NCBI GenBank assembly: GCA_963722555.1
Contig: CAVRNQ010000003.1
Location: forward strand, 434,001-498,000
From: Bog-366 sp963722555
Lineage (GTDB): Bacteria > Acidobacteriota > Terriglobia > UBA7540
Direction of reading: 5' to 3'
Length of the DNA: 64,000 bases
Shown here: piece by piece, positions 16,658 through 25,950 of the stretch
Numbering within the stretch: position 1 is the stretch's first letter
Layout: the number at the start of each line of letters is the position of its first letter
Made by a program: the position numbers and the translations under genes
Notes under the pieces: model-generated
The model's database searches: none
What the model saw: only the letters and a program-made list of their open reading frames with translations
What the model was told of the DNA's origin: nothing

Positions 16658-17191
16658 CTAGGAAGCTCGCAACCGCTTCCAGCCCAGCGCGAGCATCAAC
16701 CCGACCAACCCCAGGCTGAGTAATACCATCGCGGAGGGCTCAGGAGTTGAGAATTCGACTGGGTAGAAGGAGTAGCCCCCGTTAACATGGTCGATTAGCC
16801 AGGCTTGGCTGCCGGAACCTTGATAGCAACCCGGATCCGCGCACAGATTCATGGGGTCTGTGAAATTAGTGACCCCAAATACCAACCCCAGGTAATCCAG
16901 CTCTGGCGTGGAAGATGGGTAGACCAAGTTGTTGTAAAGATACAGTCCACTCGACCCCGTTGGGACAATCCCTGTGATCGGCCCTCCCACTCCATCGATG
17001 AATACTGACCCGGTTATGGAGGTGACAAGATAGGAGCCGCCACCCTGGGCGGTGGCTTGCATCGAGCCACTCCCCGAGGCATCCGGGCCGGAAAAGGAGA
17101 AGCTGAAAGTGTTGGCGTACGCGCCTGTTCCACACGCCAGACCCGCTGCCAGCGCGAGCACCACCAGATTCCGTCTCACAAATGATCGCAT
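16658..17191 (-). CDS. PEP-CTERM sorting-domain protein
   Basis: A 177-residue secreted protein with AAGGGAG 8 bases before the ATG. The signal peptide is RRNLVVLALAAGLACGTGAY with cleavage near YAN. The mature region is Gly/Ser-rich with a PEP-CTERM tail: TPEPSAMVLLSLGLVGLMLA then LGWKRLRAS. The body pattern (FSFSFSGPDASGSGSMQATA, GSVFIDGVGGPITGIVPTG) is common in small secreted acidobacterial PEP-CTERM proteins of unknown role. It would be processed by an exosortase encoded elsewhere. Confidence 0.85.
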   Translation of the reverse strand: MRSFVRRNLVVLALAAGLACGTGAYANTFSFSFSGPDASGSGSMQATAQGGGSYLVTSITGSVFIDGVGGPITGIVPTGSSGLYLYNNLVYPSSTPELDYLGLVFGVTNFTDPMNLCADPGCYQGSGSQAWLIDHVNGGYSFYPVEFSTPEPSAMVLLSLGLVGLMLALGWKRLRAS

Positions 17192-17583
17192 CTTAAATCT
17201 CCCTTGCAGGACCCCGACAGTCCAGTTCCGATCCCATTCTAATCTCAGTACTTAGCGCATGCGCAATTTTAATGCCAATCTATTGTACATTGAAAACAAG
17301 CAGATCACCACAGGAGTCTCATGCAATGTTGCAATAGATTGCACTTTGTGTGAACCAGTTTTCTCTGCCTGGCCCTCGATTTCGACCGACGACGCCCACG
17401 CGCTTACCGCGCCCAGCCCGCAATTGCCGCTGTGGCGGTAATTCAGCGGCCTCCCACGGCAGGGGGGTAAGATCGCTTGCCAAATTCGGACGGGGGAGGA
17501 TGGAGCCTTACTGTGTGGTGGGCTTGCGATTCACCGAAAAACTACCTTGACTTGATGGCGAGAGGAAGGTAAACCACAGAGCC
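17192..17583. other. Divergent intergenic region
   Basis: This stretch separates the PEP-CTERM gene from the first GH127-type gene. The part near 17265-17345 is clearly more AT-rich than its surroundings (ttttaatgccaatctattg). It probably contains both promoters, but no clear -35/-10 pair stood out. No gene or repeat was recognised. Confidence 0.4.
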
Positions 17584-19560
17584 ATGCACACATCATCAGC
17601 ATGGAACTTGCTGCGGGTCAGACTCTCTTTCCTGGTTTGCCTGGCCCTCGCGGCAAACGCGTCGCAGGCCCTTGCTGCGCAACCCGCCGGCGCCACGCCG
17701 AACCGGGCGCCCCTCCAACCGAATACGTTTAACCTGCTGCCGCTCACCTCGGTGATGCCGAGGGGCTGGTTACTGCACCAATTGCAGATTCAGGCCAACG
17801 GCCTGAGCGGTCACGTGGACGAGTTCTGGCCCGATCTTGGCTCAAGCAGCGGCTGGCTGGGGGGTACGGGAGAGAGTTGGGAGCGGGGACCCTATTTTCT
17901 GGATGGATTAGTGCCACTGGCCTACTTGACTGGTGACGAGAGGTTGATTGCCAAGGCGAAGAAGTGGGTGGACTGGACGCTCGCACACCCGCAGCCGGAT
18001 GGCTGGATCGGCCCCGCCCGAAACACGGACTGGTGGCCGAACTACGTCATGCTTAAGGTCCTCACCCAGTATCAGGAGGCGACCGGGGACCCGCGCGTGA
18101 TTCCTCTCATGGAGAAGTACTTCGCTTATCAGGCCCAGCATCTGTCCAAGCGGCCGCTCAAGGAGTGGGCGATTTATCGCTGGCACGACGAGGTGTTGAG
18201 TATTCTCTGGCTCTATAATCGCACCGGGGACCAGAGCCTGCTGGAGCTCGTGCACAAACTGCAGGCGCAAGGGAAGGACTGGGAAGCCCAGTTCGTCAAC
18301 TTCCCCTTTAAGGAGAAGTCCGATAGATCGCAAATCAGCCTTTCGACGCATGGCGTCAACAATGCCATGGGATTGAAGGCGCCCGCCGTAGGGTGGCTGA
18401 TGACGGGAGCGCCGCAGGACCGGAAGAGTTTGTACCAGGGGCTCAACGCGCTTGATCAGTATCACGGGCAGCCGTCCGGAGTGTTTGCCGCGGACGAGCA
18501 CTTGGCCGGGCGCGACCCCTCGCAAGGGACGGAGTTGTGCACGGTGGTAGAAGAGATGTTCTCGCTGGAAATGGACATGTCCATCCTCGGCGATCCCTCT
18601 TTGGGCGATCGCCTGGAGCGGATCGCCTACAATGCCTTACCCGGAACCTTTACACCCGACATGTGGGGCCACCAATATGATCAGCAGGCAAACCAGGTCA
18701 TCTGCAGCCTGGCGAACCGCCGCTGGACGATCAACTTTGCGGACTCGAACATTTTCGGCTTGGAACCCAATTATGGCTGTTGCACGGCAAACCTGCATCA
18801 AGGGTGGCCGAAGTTCGTCGCTAACCTGTGGATGGGTACTCCGGATCATGGCCTCGCGGCGGTCGCCTATGGCCCCAGTGAAGTGTCCAGCGCAGTGGCC
18901 TCAGGCACTCCGGTCAGCATTCGGGAAGAGACCGACTATCCCTTTCGCGAAACCGTGACCCTGACGGTCGAAACCGCCCGGCCCGTCAAGTTCCCTCTCG
19001 CCCTGCGGATTCCCGCGTGGGCCACCGGCGCCACCGTGGCCGTGAACGGCGCGGCGCTCCCCGGCGTCGAAACCGGCCAATTCTATCGCGTGGAGCGGGA
19101 ATGGCAGAGCGGCGACCGGGTCGAATTGCGCTTCCCCATGCACATCGTCAATTCCCCTTGGTACAACAACTCGAGGGCCGTGGAGCGTGGGCCCTTGGTG
19201 TACTCCCTCAAGATTGGTGAGAGCTGGTACAAAATCAAGCAGACGGGCCCGGCCGCCGATTGGGAAGTTTATCCGACTACTCCCTGGAACTACGCGCTGG
19301 TCATCGACAAGGACAACAACCCGAACTCGTTCGAGGTAACCGAAGGTCCCGTGGGCAATCAACCTTTTAGTCTGGAGGGGGCTCCGGTGGAGATTCAGGT
19401 GAAAGCGCGACGGCTGCCCGAATGGCAAATTGTGGATGATTCCGCAGGACCTTTGCCCATCAGCCCCGTAACCAGTAAACAACCTGTGGAGACGATCTCC
19501 CTGATACCGTACGGGGCAGCCAAACTGCGGATCACGGCGTTCCCGTACACATCGGACTGA
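17584..19560 (+). CDS. Beta-L-arabinofuranosidase-like glycoside hydrolase (GH127/DUF1680), secreted
   Basis: A 658-residue protein with a Sec signal peptide (cleavage near ASQALAA). An alpha/alpha barrel (GGTGESWERGPYFLDGLVPL, DWWPNYVMLKVLTQYQEATG) is followed by the conserved ELCTVVEEMFSLE and a YGCCTANLHQGWPKF cysteine pair, then beta-sandwich domains. In GH127 these Glu and Cys residues form a zinc-thiolate site in which one Cys is the nucleophile, and all appear present. Relatives remove beta-L-arabinofuranose from plant glycans, though the family includes other specificities. A second, divergent member lies at 23928-25886. Confidence 0.8.
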   Translation: MHTSSAWNLLRVRLSFLVCLALAANASQALAAQPAGATPNRAPLQPNTFNLLPLTSVMPRGWLLHQLQIQANGLSGHVDEFWPDLGSSSGWLGGTGESWERGPYFLDGLVPLAYLTGDERLIAKAKKWVDWTLAHPQPDGWIGPARNTDWWPNYVMLKVLTQYQEATGDPRVIPLMEKYFAYQAQHLSKRPLKEWAIYRWHDEVLSILWLYNRTGDQSLLELVHKLQAQGKDWEAQFVNFPFKEKSDRSQISLSTHGVNNAMGLKAPAVGWLMTGAPQDRKSLYQGLNALDQYHGQPSGVFAADEHLAGRDPSQGTELCTVVEEMFSLEMDMSILGDPSLGDRLERIAYNALPGTFTPDMWGHQYDQQANQVICSLANRRWTINFADSNIFGLEPNYGCCTANLHQGWPKFVANLWMGTPDHGLAAVAYGPSEVSSAVASGTPVSIREETDYPFRETVTLTVETARPVKFPLALRIPAWATGATVAVNGAALPGVETGQFYRVEREWQSGDRVELRFPMHIVNSPWYNNSRAVERGPLVYSLKIGESWYKIKQTGPAADWEVYPTTPWNYALVIDKDNNPNSFEVTEGPVGNQPFSLEGAPVEIQVKARRLPEWQIVDDSAGPLPISPVTSKQPVETISLIPYGAAKLRITAFPYTSD

Positions 19561-19604
19561 CGAAGCATTGCCCCAACGCACGGGTTTTTGAGGGGGGTAG
19601 TGTC

Positions 19605-21010
19605 CTAACAATACTCGGTTAAGTAGTCAGGACGTGTCGGTGAACTCCGTTAAACACCATGGGCAACGCCCAACGATTCTAAGGAGCAGCGCCAGGAGTC
19701 TCTTGCGGACTCGCGGCAGTGTCCAGGTCGCACCAGGAGTTTTTTTTAAGGCGCGCCTGCTCGGAACGCAGAAAGGCGTAGGCCATGCTGACCAGGCAAA
19801 CATGATGGTGCCATCCCCGCCATTGGCGGCCCTCGTAATGGTCCAACCCGAGTTCTTCTTTCAATTCGCGGTAATCCTGTTCGACCCGCCAGCGCGCCTT
19901 GGCGATGCGCACGCAGTGGCGCCATCCGGGCGGCTGTGCACCGAGTTGGGCCAGCCAGTATTTCGTCGGCTGCTTTTCCTCCTTCGGCCATTCCACCAGC
20001 AACCATTCCTTGACCCGCGGGGGATGGGCTTGTTGCCGCCACCCGTGGGCCGCCCAAACCGGCAGCAGGGCAAAGCGGGAGCTTTGCGCTCCCCGGCTGC
20101 CCTGCCGCCAAGTCACGGTGCGCCAAGCCGCCGCGGGCCACGGTTGGGCCACCTTCTCCAAGCTTTGCGGTCGCGGCAGTGCCTCCCGCGGAGGATAACG
20201 GCGCGGCCGTCCCGTCTTTTGCTTTTTCGGCGTGGGCAAGGGAAGGTTCGGATCCGTCGTCCAAACCACCGTGCTCGGCTCGACCTGCACGGCGTAGGTC
20301 AGGTGGCGCTCCCGCAGCGCCTGCCGGAAACCAAAATCATTGCCATAGAAGGAATCTGCCACCACCGGCAAGGCGGGCAATTCCCAGGCCAAGGCCTGAT
20401 CGATCACCTCCAAGGCCAGTTCCGTCTTGCTTTGATAGACCGTTCCCGGCGGCAGCTTGACTTCCTGAGCCCGCGCGGCGTCCTCGAACCACTTCTGAGG
20501 CAGGTAGAGCCGCCACAACAGCGGACAGCTCGCCGCCTCGCTGGACCAGTGCAGGCTGACCGCCACTTGGCAGTTGGCCACTTTCCCCAAGGTGCCACAA
20601 TACTGCCGCGCCACCCCCACCGAATGCTCGCCGGCCTTGGGGAAAGCCGTCTCATCCAGGATCCAGACCTGCGCCTCGCTGAGCAGGTCGACCATCTTGT
20701 GGGCCAAACGCCGCTGGACTTGTTCCACCTCCCAGGGGCTTTGCCCCACGAACTGTCGCAGGGCTTGCACGTCCGCGCCGGGGAGGCGCGCTGCCATCGG
20801 CTCAATCGACTTGCGTTCCCCGTCCAGCAACAGGCCCTCCACATAAACCCGCGCCCAGTGGCGCCGCTCGCTACGCCCCATGGGTTCCAACAAGTCTTCG
20901 AGAAAACGCATCAGACGACTCTCGAGGCTTCTCAGGCTCTGCGGTGTCATGGCGGCACTCTAGCACACACCGCATTGTCGATCAAGAACTACTTAACCCA
21001 GTATTACTAA
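19605..21010. mobile_element. IS701-like insertion sequence with target duplication
   Basis: The element spans 19609-21006 (1398 bases). Its ends are imperfect inverted repeats: caatactcggttaagtagt on the left, and on the right the complement of taatactgggttaagtagt (17 of 19 match). CTAA occurs immediately outside both ends (19605-19608 and 21007-21010), fitting the four-base YTAR-type duplication made by IS701 elements. It carries one intact transposase and has landed next to a copy of the GGCTGCTGAAAAA repeat. Confidence 0.85.
19679..20950 (-). CDS. IS701-family transposase
   Basis: A 423-residue DDE transposase. VWILDETAFPKAGEHSVGVA supplies the first Asp and LPVVADSFYGNDFGFRQAL the second. 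RVEQDYRELKEELGLDHYEG carries the catalytic Glu within the Y-(2)-R-(3)-E-(6)-K-like signature of IS4/IS701 enzymes. The C-terminal HHHVCLVSMAYAFLRSEQ is typical of IS701 members. The frame is uninterrupted, so transposition may be possible. It has a Pro/Arg-rich section in the middle (residues 240-310). Confidence 0.92.
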   Translation of the reverse strand: MTPQSLRSLESRLMRFLEDLLEPMGRSERRHWARVYVEGLLLDGERKSIEPMAARLPGADVQALRQFVGQSPWEVEQVQRRLAHKMVDLLSEAQVWILDETAFPKAGEHSVGVARQYCGTLGKVANCQVAVSLHWSSEAASCPLLWRLYLPQKWFEDAARAQEVKLPPGTVYQSKTELALEVIDQALAWELPALPVVADSFYGNDFGFRQALRERHLTYAVQVEPSTVVWTTDPNLPLPTPKKQKTGRPRRYPPREALPRPQSLEKVAQPWPAAAWRTVTWRQGSRGAQSSRFALLPVWAAHGWRQQAHPPRVKEWLLVEWPKEEKQPTKYWLAQLGAQPPGWRHCVRIAKARWRVEQDYRELKEELGLDHYEGRQWRGWHHHVCLVSMAYAFLRSEQARLKKNSWCDLDTAASPQETPGAAP

Positions 21011-21232
21011 CTGGCTGCTGAAAAAGCCACGCGCCGCTGTCATTCTGAGCCCTTCACTGTCATTCCGAGCGAAGCGAAGAATCTCGCCCTGCCCGCTCAG
21101 GATAAACTGCACGAAGGATCTGGCTCTGGGTTTTTACGCGAAAGGACCGAACCAAGGCGAGATGCTTCGCTGCGCTCAGCATGACAGGGCTGCGCGCAGG
21201 ATGACAGTGAAGGGCTCAGAATGACAGCGGCA
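21011..21232. repeat. Dispersed GGCTGCTGAAAAA / TCATTCTGAGC palindromic repeat
   Basis: It begins tggctgctgaaaaagcc, includes gtcattctgagcccttcact and attccgagcgaagcgaagaa, and ends with the complementary agggctcagaatgacagc. The same word set occurs at 23690-23844, 30542-30658, 41687-41834 and 46679-46835. This copy has an internal duplication of the TCATTC unit. The IS701 element abuts it. Confidence 0.8.
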
Positions 21233-21252
21233 GAATGTTTTTCCACGAGCGC

Positions 21253-21810
21253 CTAGACGGACTGACTCTCCCCATCATCCGTTTCGGCCGGGATTTCAGC
21301 CAGGTCGTTCGCGGGGGGGCCTGCGGCGGGCGACTTGTTCCCGCGCCGCATGGCTACGATACCGGTGCGCACCATTTCCAAGACTCCAAAGGGGCGCAGG
21401 ATTTCCAGCAGGCCGTCGATCTTGTCTTCGGTGCCGGTGATTTCGATGATGAGTGAATCCGGCGCCACATCGACCACGCGCGCCCGGAAGACGTTCACCA
21501 ACTGCAGCACGTGGGAGCGCTCCTCGTGCTGCGCGGCCACCTTGATCATGGCCAGGTCGCGAGTGATCGCCGGCGCCTCCGTGATGTTCTCCACCAGAAG
21601 AACGTTGACCAGTTTGTAGAGGCTGGCTTCGATGCGGCGCGCCTGATCCTGGTCGGCCTCAACGGTAATCGTCATGCGTGAGACTTCCGGCTTTTCCGTA
21701 CGCCCCGCCGTCAACGAGTCGATGTTGAAGGCGCGCCGCCGGAACAGCGAGGCAACCCGGGTCAGCACGCCGGGTTTGTTCTCGACATGCACCACAAATG
21801 TTTTCAGCAT
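21253..21810 (-). CDS. ilvN: Acetolactate synthase small (regulatory) subunit
   Basis: A 185-residue protein with an N-terminal ACT domain (LKTFVVHVENKPGVLTRVAS, then FRRRAFNIDSLTAG, which is the valine-binding region) and the C-terminal ALS_ss domain (RSHVLQLVNVFRARVVDVAP, ITGTEDKIDGLLEILRPFGV, ending GIVAMRRG). It binds the large subunit and confers valine feedback control in branched-chain amino acid synthesis. It starts six bases after the ilvB stop. The C-terminal tail after residue 165 is an acidic extension. It is the last gene of the two-gene operon. Confidence 0.93.
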   Translation of the reverse strand: MLKTFVVHVENKPGVLTRVASLFRRRAFNIDSLTAGRTEKPEVSRMTITVEADQDQARRIEASLYKLVNVLLVENITEAPAITRDLAMIKVAAQHEERSHVLQLVNVFRARVVDVAPDSLIIEITGTEDKIDGLLEILRPFGVLEMVRTGIVAMRRGNKSPAAGPPANDLAEIPAETDDGESQSV

Positions 21811-21816
21811 ATGGAC

Positions 21817-23529
21817 CTATTTGTCTTCGGCGGTCTCCACGATGGGGCTGGGGCGGAGGATCATCTCGTGCAAAGCGGCTCCGGCCGCAACCATGGGATA
21901 GACCGAATCCTCCTGTTCCACTTGGAAGTCAATCAGCACTGGCCCGTCGTGCCGGCGCGCCATTTGGACCGTGGGTACAACCTCGGAGCGGTGCGCAACC
22001 ACGGCACTCCGGATGCCATAGGCCTCTGCCAGCTTCGAAAAATTCGGGCTCAGCAAGGGCGTGGATTGGTAATTGCGCTCATAAAAGAACTCCTGCCATT
22101 GGCGCACCATGCCCAAATAGCCGTTGTTGATGATGGCGATGTGGATCTTCAGCTTCTCCTGGACGAGCGTGGCCAGCTCGGCCATGGTCATTTGGAAGCC
22201 GCCGTCGCCCACCACCACCCACACCTCGGCCTCCGGGCGCGCGACCTTCGCGCCGATGGCGGCCGGGAGCGCGAATCCCATGGTGCCCAAGCCCCCCGAA
22301 GTGATCAGCGAGCGCGGCTGCTCGTGCTTGAAGTATTGGGCTTCCCACATTTGGTGCTGGCCGACATCGGTCACCACCACCGCGTTGCCGCCGCGGGTTT
22401 CCTGCCACAAGTCGTTGATCACGTGCGCCGCGTAAAGATGCCCGCTATCGGGCAGGTTCTGGATGTCGCGCACCGCGGAATCGCCCTTCAGACGATCCAG
22501 GTAGCCCCGCCACTCGCCGCAGTCGAGCGGCTTGATACGGGGTAACAATTCGCGCAGGACTTCCCGCAGATCACCGATGAGGGCCACATCCACCTTCACG
22601 AGCTTGTTGATCTCCGTGGGATCGATGTCCACTTGCACTTTCCTGGCATTGGGTGCGTAGGTCTTCAGGTTGCCGGTTACACGGTCATCAAAGCGCATGC
22701 CCAGGGCGAGTAGCAAGTCGGCGTCCTGGATCGCGTGGTTCACCCAGGATTCGCCATGCATGCCCATCATGCCGAGATTCAAGGGGTGCGAGGCGGGGAA
22801 CGCGCCCAGGCCGAGCAGCGTCAGCGTGACGGGAATGCCGGTGCGCTCCACGAGCTCGCGGACCTCCACCATGGCGCCCGAAAGGAGGATGCCGTGACCG
22901 GCGAGGATCACGGGGCGTTTCGCGTTTTGGATCAGCTCCAAGGCTCGCGCATATTCACTCGCCGTGGGTGACCAATCCGGACGGTGCCCCGGCAATTGCG
23001 GTTTCGCCGCCTCCCAGTCGAATTCACACGAGGACTGCTGTGCGTCTTTGGTGATGTCGACCAGGACCGGGCCGGGACGCCCGGAACATGCCACATGGAA
23101 CGCTTCGCGCAGGGCGCGGGCCAGTTCACTCGCGTGCGTCACCAGGTAGTTATGTTTGGTGATGGGCAGAGTGACACCCGTGATGTCAGTCTCCTGGAAG
23201 GCATCCGAGCCGATCAGCTTGCTGCCCACTTGTCCGGTAATGCAGACAATGGGGGATGAGTCCATCATGGCCGTGGCGATGCCCGTGACCATGTTCGTGG
23301 CTCCCGGCCCGGAGGTCGCCACGGCGACTCCCACGCGTCCGCTGGCCCGCGCATAGCCGTCCGCCATGTGCGTGGCTCCCTGCTCGTGCCGCACCAGCAC
23401 GTGATGGATCTTGCTGTGCTTCAGCGCGTCGTAAGCCGGCAGAATCGCCCCGCCCGGGAAGCCGAAGACGTGCGTGACGCCTTCCCGCTCCAAGCATTCC
23501 CAAAGAATCTGCGCTCCAGTCTTGAGCAT
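21817..23529 (-). CDS. ilvB: Acetolactate synthase large (catalytic) subunit
   Basis: From ATG 23529 (GAAGGAAG box upstream) the product is 570 residues, the usual family length. RHEQGATHMADGYARASGRV near the N-terminus includes the catalytic Glu that activates thiamine diphosphate. VVVGDGGFQMTMAELATLVQ ending near INNGYLGM is the GDG...NN diphosphate-binding motif. The central domain (GHGILLSGAMVEVRELVERT) binds FAD. It condenses two pyruvates, or pyruvate and 2-oxobutyrate, as the first committed step to valine, leucine and isoleucine. The frame opens 18 codons earlier, but without a ribosome binding site there. Confidence 0.95.
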   Translation of the reverse strand: MLKTGAQILWECLEREGVTHVFGFPGGAILPAYDALKHSKIHHVLVRHEQGATHMADGYARASGRVGVAVATSGPGATNMVTGIATAMMDSSPIVCITGQVGSKLIGSDAFQETDITGVTLPITKHNYLVTHASELARALREAFHVACSGRPGPVLVDITKDAQQSSCEFDWEAAKPQLPGHRPDWSPTASEYARALELIQNAKRPVILAGHGILLSGAMVEVRELVERTGIPVTLTLLGLGAFPASHPLNLGMMGMHGESWVNHAIQDADLLLALGMRFDDRVTGNLKTYAPNARKVQVDIDPTEINKLVKVDVALIGDLREVLRELLPRIKPLDCGEWRGYLDRLKGDSAVRDIQNLPDSGHLYAAHVINDLWQETRGGNAVVVTDVGQHQMWEAQYFKHEQPRSLITSGGLGTMGFALPAAIGAKVARPEAEVWVVVGDGGFQMTMAELATLVQEKLKIHIAIINNGYLGMVRQWQEFFYERNYQSTPLLSPNFSKLAEAYGIRSAVVAHRSEVVPTVQMARRHDGPVLIDFQVEQEDSVYPMVAAGAALHEMILRPSPIVETAEDK

Positions 23530-23689
23530 ACAATTCACTTCCTTCTCGTCTCTGAGGCCACCGTTGACCGAGCCCAACCCCACCCCGCATTGTACAATAG
23601 CCGGGGCTTTCTAGCGTCGTGTCTTAAGTTCGTTCACTAATTCGTCATGGCACGCCTTCAGGCGTGCCGTGCGTCGAGCGGCGGCTTTA

Positions 23690-23844
23690 CAGGCTGCGGG
23701 AAAACGCTCCGCTGCTGTCATCCTGAGCGAAGCGAAGGACCCCTGTATTTGAATTTTCAAGCAAATGCGGAGGTCCTTCCTTCGTTTCACTCAGGACCGG
23801 CTTCGCCTCCTCAGGATGACAGTGTGAGGGGTTTTTCCGCAGCC
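23690..23844. repeat. Dispersed TCATCCTGAGCGAAGCGAAGGA palindromic repeat (shortened name)
   Basis: The element starts caggctgcgggaaaac, continues gtcatcctgagcgaagcg, and ends with the complementary cctcaggatgacagtg followed by tttttccgcagcc. It forms a long hairpin between ilvB and the Tat-exported glycosidase on the other strand. Confidence 0.8.
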
Positions 23845-23927
23845 GGCGCCCCCTGCCCTTCGCCACGAACGCCCCTCCTTGATCCGCAGCCCGGTGGTAT
23901 TATCGCCTGGATCGAAGGGAGGTATTC

Positions 23928-25886
23928 ATGACGCGCCTCAATACGCTAACCAGAAGGCAGTTTGTTTCTTCGGCCGCAGTGGCGGCGGGAGCCGCACTGC
24001 TGCCCCGTCCCGTTCCAGCGGGCCCCCGCGAGGACGCTGGCGCGAACGTGCCCGGTGGGAATCAGCGGCCGATCGGCAGGGAGAAAATCCTGCGGCGAGT
24101 CGAGCCATTTCCCCTGAGCCAAGTCCGCTTGCGAAAGGGCGTGTTTCAGGATGCGCTGGAGGCGGACCGGCGTTATCTCCACCTGCTCCCCTCCGACCGG
24201 CTGCTGCATAACTTTCGCGTGAACGCTGGACTCCCTTCCTCGGCGCAGCCCTTGGGAGGCTGGGAAAAGCCCGATTGTGAAGTGCGCGGGCACTTCACCG
24301 GCGGCCACTACTTGTCGGCTTGCGCACTGATGTTTGCCAGCACGGGTGATAGCGACTTGAGGGACAAGGCCCAGGCGCTGGTCAGGGAACTCGGCAATTG
24401 CCAGAAAGCTCTCCGGGACGGCTATCTCAGTGCATTCCCCGAAGAATTCTTCGACCGGCTGCGCGAGGGGCGGGATGTCTGGGCTCCCTGGTATACCTAT
24501 CACAAGATCCTGGCCGGTCTCCTGGACATGTACGTTTACTGCGGAAACGATCAGGCGCTGGCGATGGCGGAGGGGATGGCGCATTGGATCTTTCGCTGGC
24601 AGGAGAGCATTAGTGACGAGCACATGCAACGGATCCTGCAAACGGAATTCGGCGGCCTGTATGAAGGGCTCGGGAATCTCTACGCCGTGACCGGCAAGCA
24701 GGACTACCTGGAACTGGCGGCGCGCTTCGAGAAGACGATGTTCCTGGATCCGTTGGCCGAACATCGCGACGAGCTGAAGGGAATCCACGCCAACACTCAC
24801 ATCCCGCAGGTCATCGGCGCGGCCCGCCGCTATGAGCTCACCGGGGAACAGCGCTACCACGATATTGCTTCATTTTTCCTGCATACGATCACGACCGACC
24901 GCATCTACTGCACCGGAGGCACCAGTAACGACGAGTACTGGCGAACGCCGCCCGGCAAGCTTGCGACGGAACTCGGCCGGACAACCGAGGAATGTTGCTG
25001 CGGGTATAACATGCTGAAACTGGCTCGCCACATCTTCACTTGGACCGCCGACCCGCGCGTGATGGACTATTACGAACGCACCCTCTTCAACAGCCGGCTG
25101 GGAACGCAGAACCCCGCCGACGGCGGGATGAGCTACTTCCTCCCCCTGGGGGCGGGTTACTGGAAGTACTTCAACTCCCCCTATGACTCCTTCTGGTGCT
25201 GCACGGGGACCGGCGTGGAGGAATTCGCCAAGACTTCCGACACCATTTACTTCCACGATGACCACGGCATCTTCGTCAACCTCTTCATCGCCTCGGAGGT
25301 GAACTGGCCCGAGAAAGGCTTGCGCCTTGAGCAGCAGACCAACTTCCCCGAGGAGGAAGGCACAGCCTTGGTGGTTCACACGGATAAACCCACTGAGATG
25401 TCCCTGAACATCCGAATTCCTTACTGGGTGACCCGTGGGGGGACGGTCAAGCTGAATGGAACGGCCCTGGCTGCGTTCGCAAGCCCCACGAGCTACCTGA
25501 GGCTCGACCGCACCTGGAAGGAGGGTGACCGTGTGGAGGTCAACCTGCCCATGAGCCTCCACATTGAGGCCATTCCGGACGACCACACTCTCCAGGCCGC
25601 GATGTATGGACCGGTGGTTCTGGCCGGGCGACTGGGAACTGAGCATCTTTCCAAATCAATGTTCTATTCGAATTCCGAGACCGTCCCAAGGGGTGACCCG
25701 ATTCCTGTCCCCGCCATCGCCACTAGCCCGAATGATGCGGTGGGCTGGCTGAAACCTGTCCCCGGTCAACCGTTGACCTTCCAAACCGTGGGCCAGGCGC
25801 AGAGATTCAGTTTGATCCCGCTCTATAAGCTGTTCGGAGAAAGGTATGCGGTGTATTGGAAAACGACTTCTAGTCTGTCAGGCTGA
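23928..25886 (+). CDS. GH127-type glycoside hydrolase (DUF1680), Tat-exported
   Basis: A 652-residue protein with GGGAGG upstream of the ATG. The N-terminus RRQFVSSAAVAAGAALLPR is a twin-arginine leader, so folded, probably metal-loaded, enzyme is exported. The catalytic part shows AWYTYHKI-like barrel motifs (VWAPWYTYHKILAGLLDMYV), then TTEECCCGYNMLKLARHIF and DSFWCCTGTGVEEFAKTSD. These carry the Glu and Cys residues of the GH127/GH146-type zinc-cysteine site. A beta-sandwich follows (MSLNIRIPYWV). It is predicted to remove L-arabinofuranose or a similar sugar. It precedes a TonB-type receptor operon on the same strand, as in a glycan-use locus. Confidence 0.82.
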   Translation: MTRLNTLTRRQFVSSAAVAAGAALLPRPVPAGPREDAGANVPGGNQRPIGREKILRRVEPFPLSQVRLRKGVFQDALEADRRYLHLLPSDRLLHNFRVNAGLPSSAQPLGGWEKPDCEVRGHFTGGHYLSACALMFASTGDSDLRDKAQALVRELGNCQKALRDGYLSAFPEEFFDRLREGRDVWAPWYTYHKILAGLLDMYVYCGNDQALAMAEGMAHWIFRWQESISDEHMQRILQTEFGGLYEGLGNLYAVTGKQDYLELAARFEKTMFLDPLAEHRDELKGIHANTHIPQVIGAARRYELTGEQRYHDIASFFLHTITTDRIYCTGGTSNDEYWRTPPGKLATELGRTTEECCCGYNMLKLARHIFTWTADPRVMDYYERTLFNSRLGTQNPADGGMSYFLPLGAGYWKYFNSPYDSFWCCTGTGVEEFAKTSDTIYFHDDHGIFVNLFIASEVNWPEKGLRLEQQTNFPEEEGTALVVHTDKPTEMSLNIRIPYWVTRGGTVKLNGTALAAFASPTSYLRLDRTWKEGDRVEVNLPMSLHIEAIPDDHTLQAAMYGPVVLAGRLGTEHLSKSMFYSNSETVPRGDPIPVPAIATSPNDAVGWLKPVPGQPLTFQTVGQAQRFSLIPLYKLFGERYAVYWKTTSSLSG

Positions 25887-25950
25887 GGAACGCGTTCCAG
25901 GGTTGCGGCAATGGGGGGCGGGTATATAATCGACTTTGCGGAAGCCCCTG

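Noticed and set aside
19634..21010. 458-codon plus-strand frame over the IS element
   Set aside because: Pro/Arg/Gln-rich antisense of the transposase, which has the catalytic residues.
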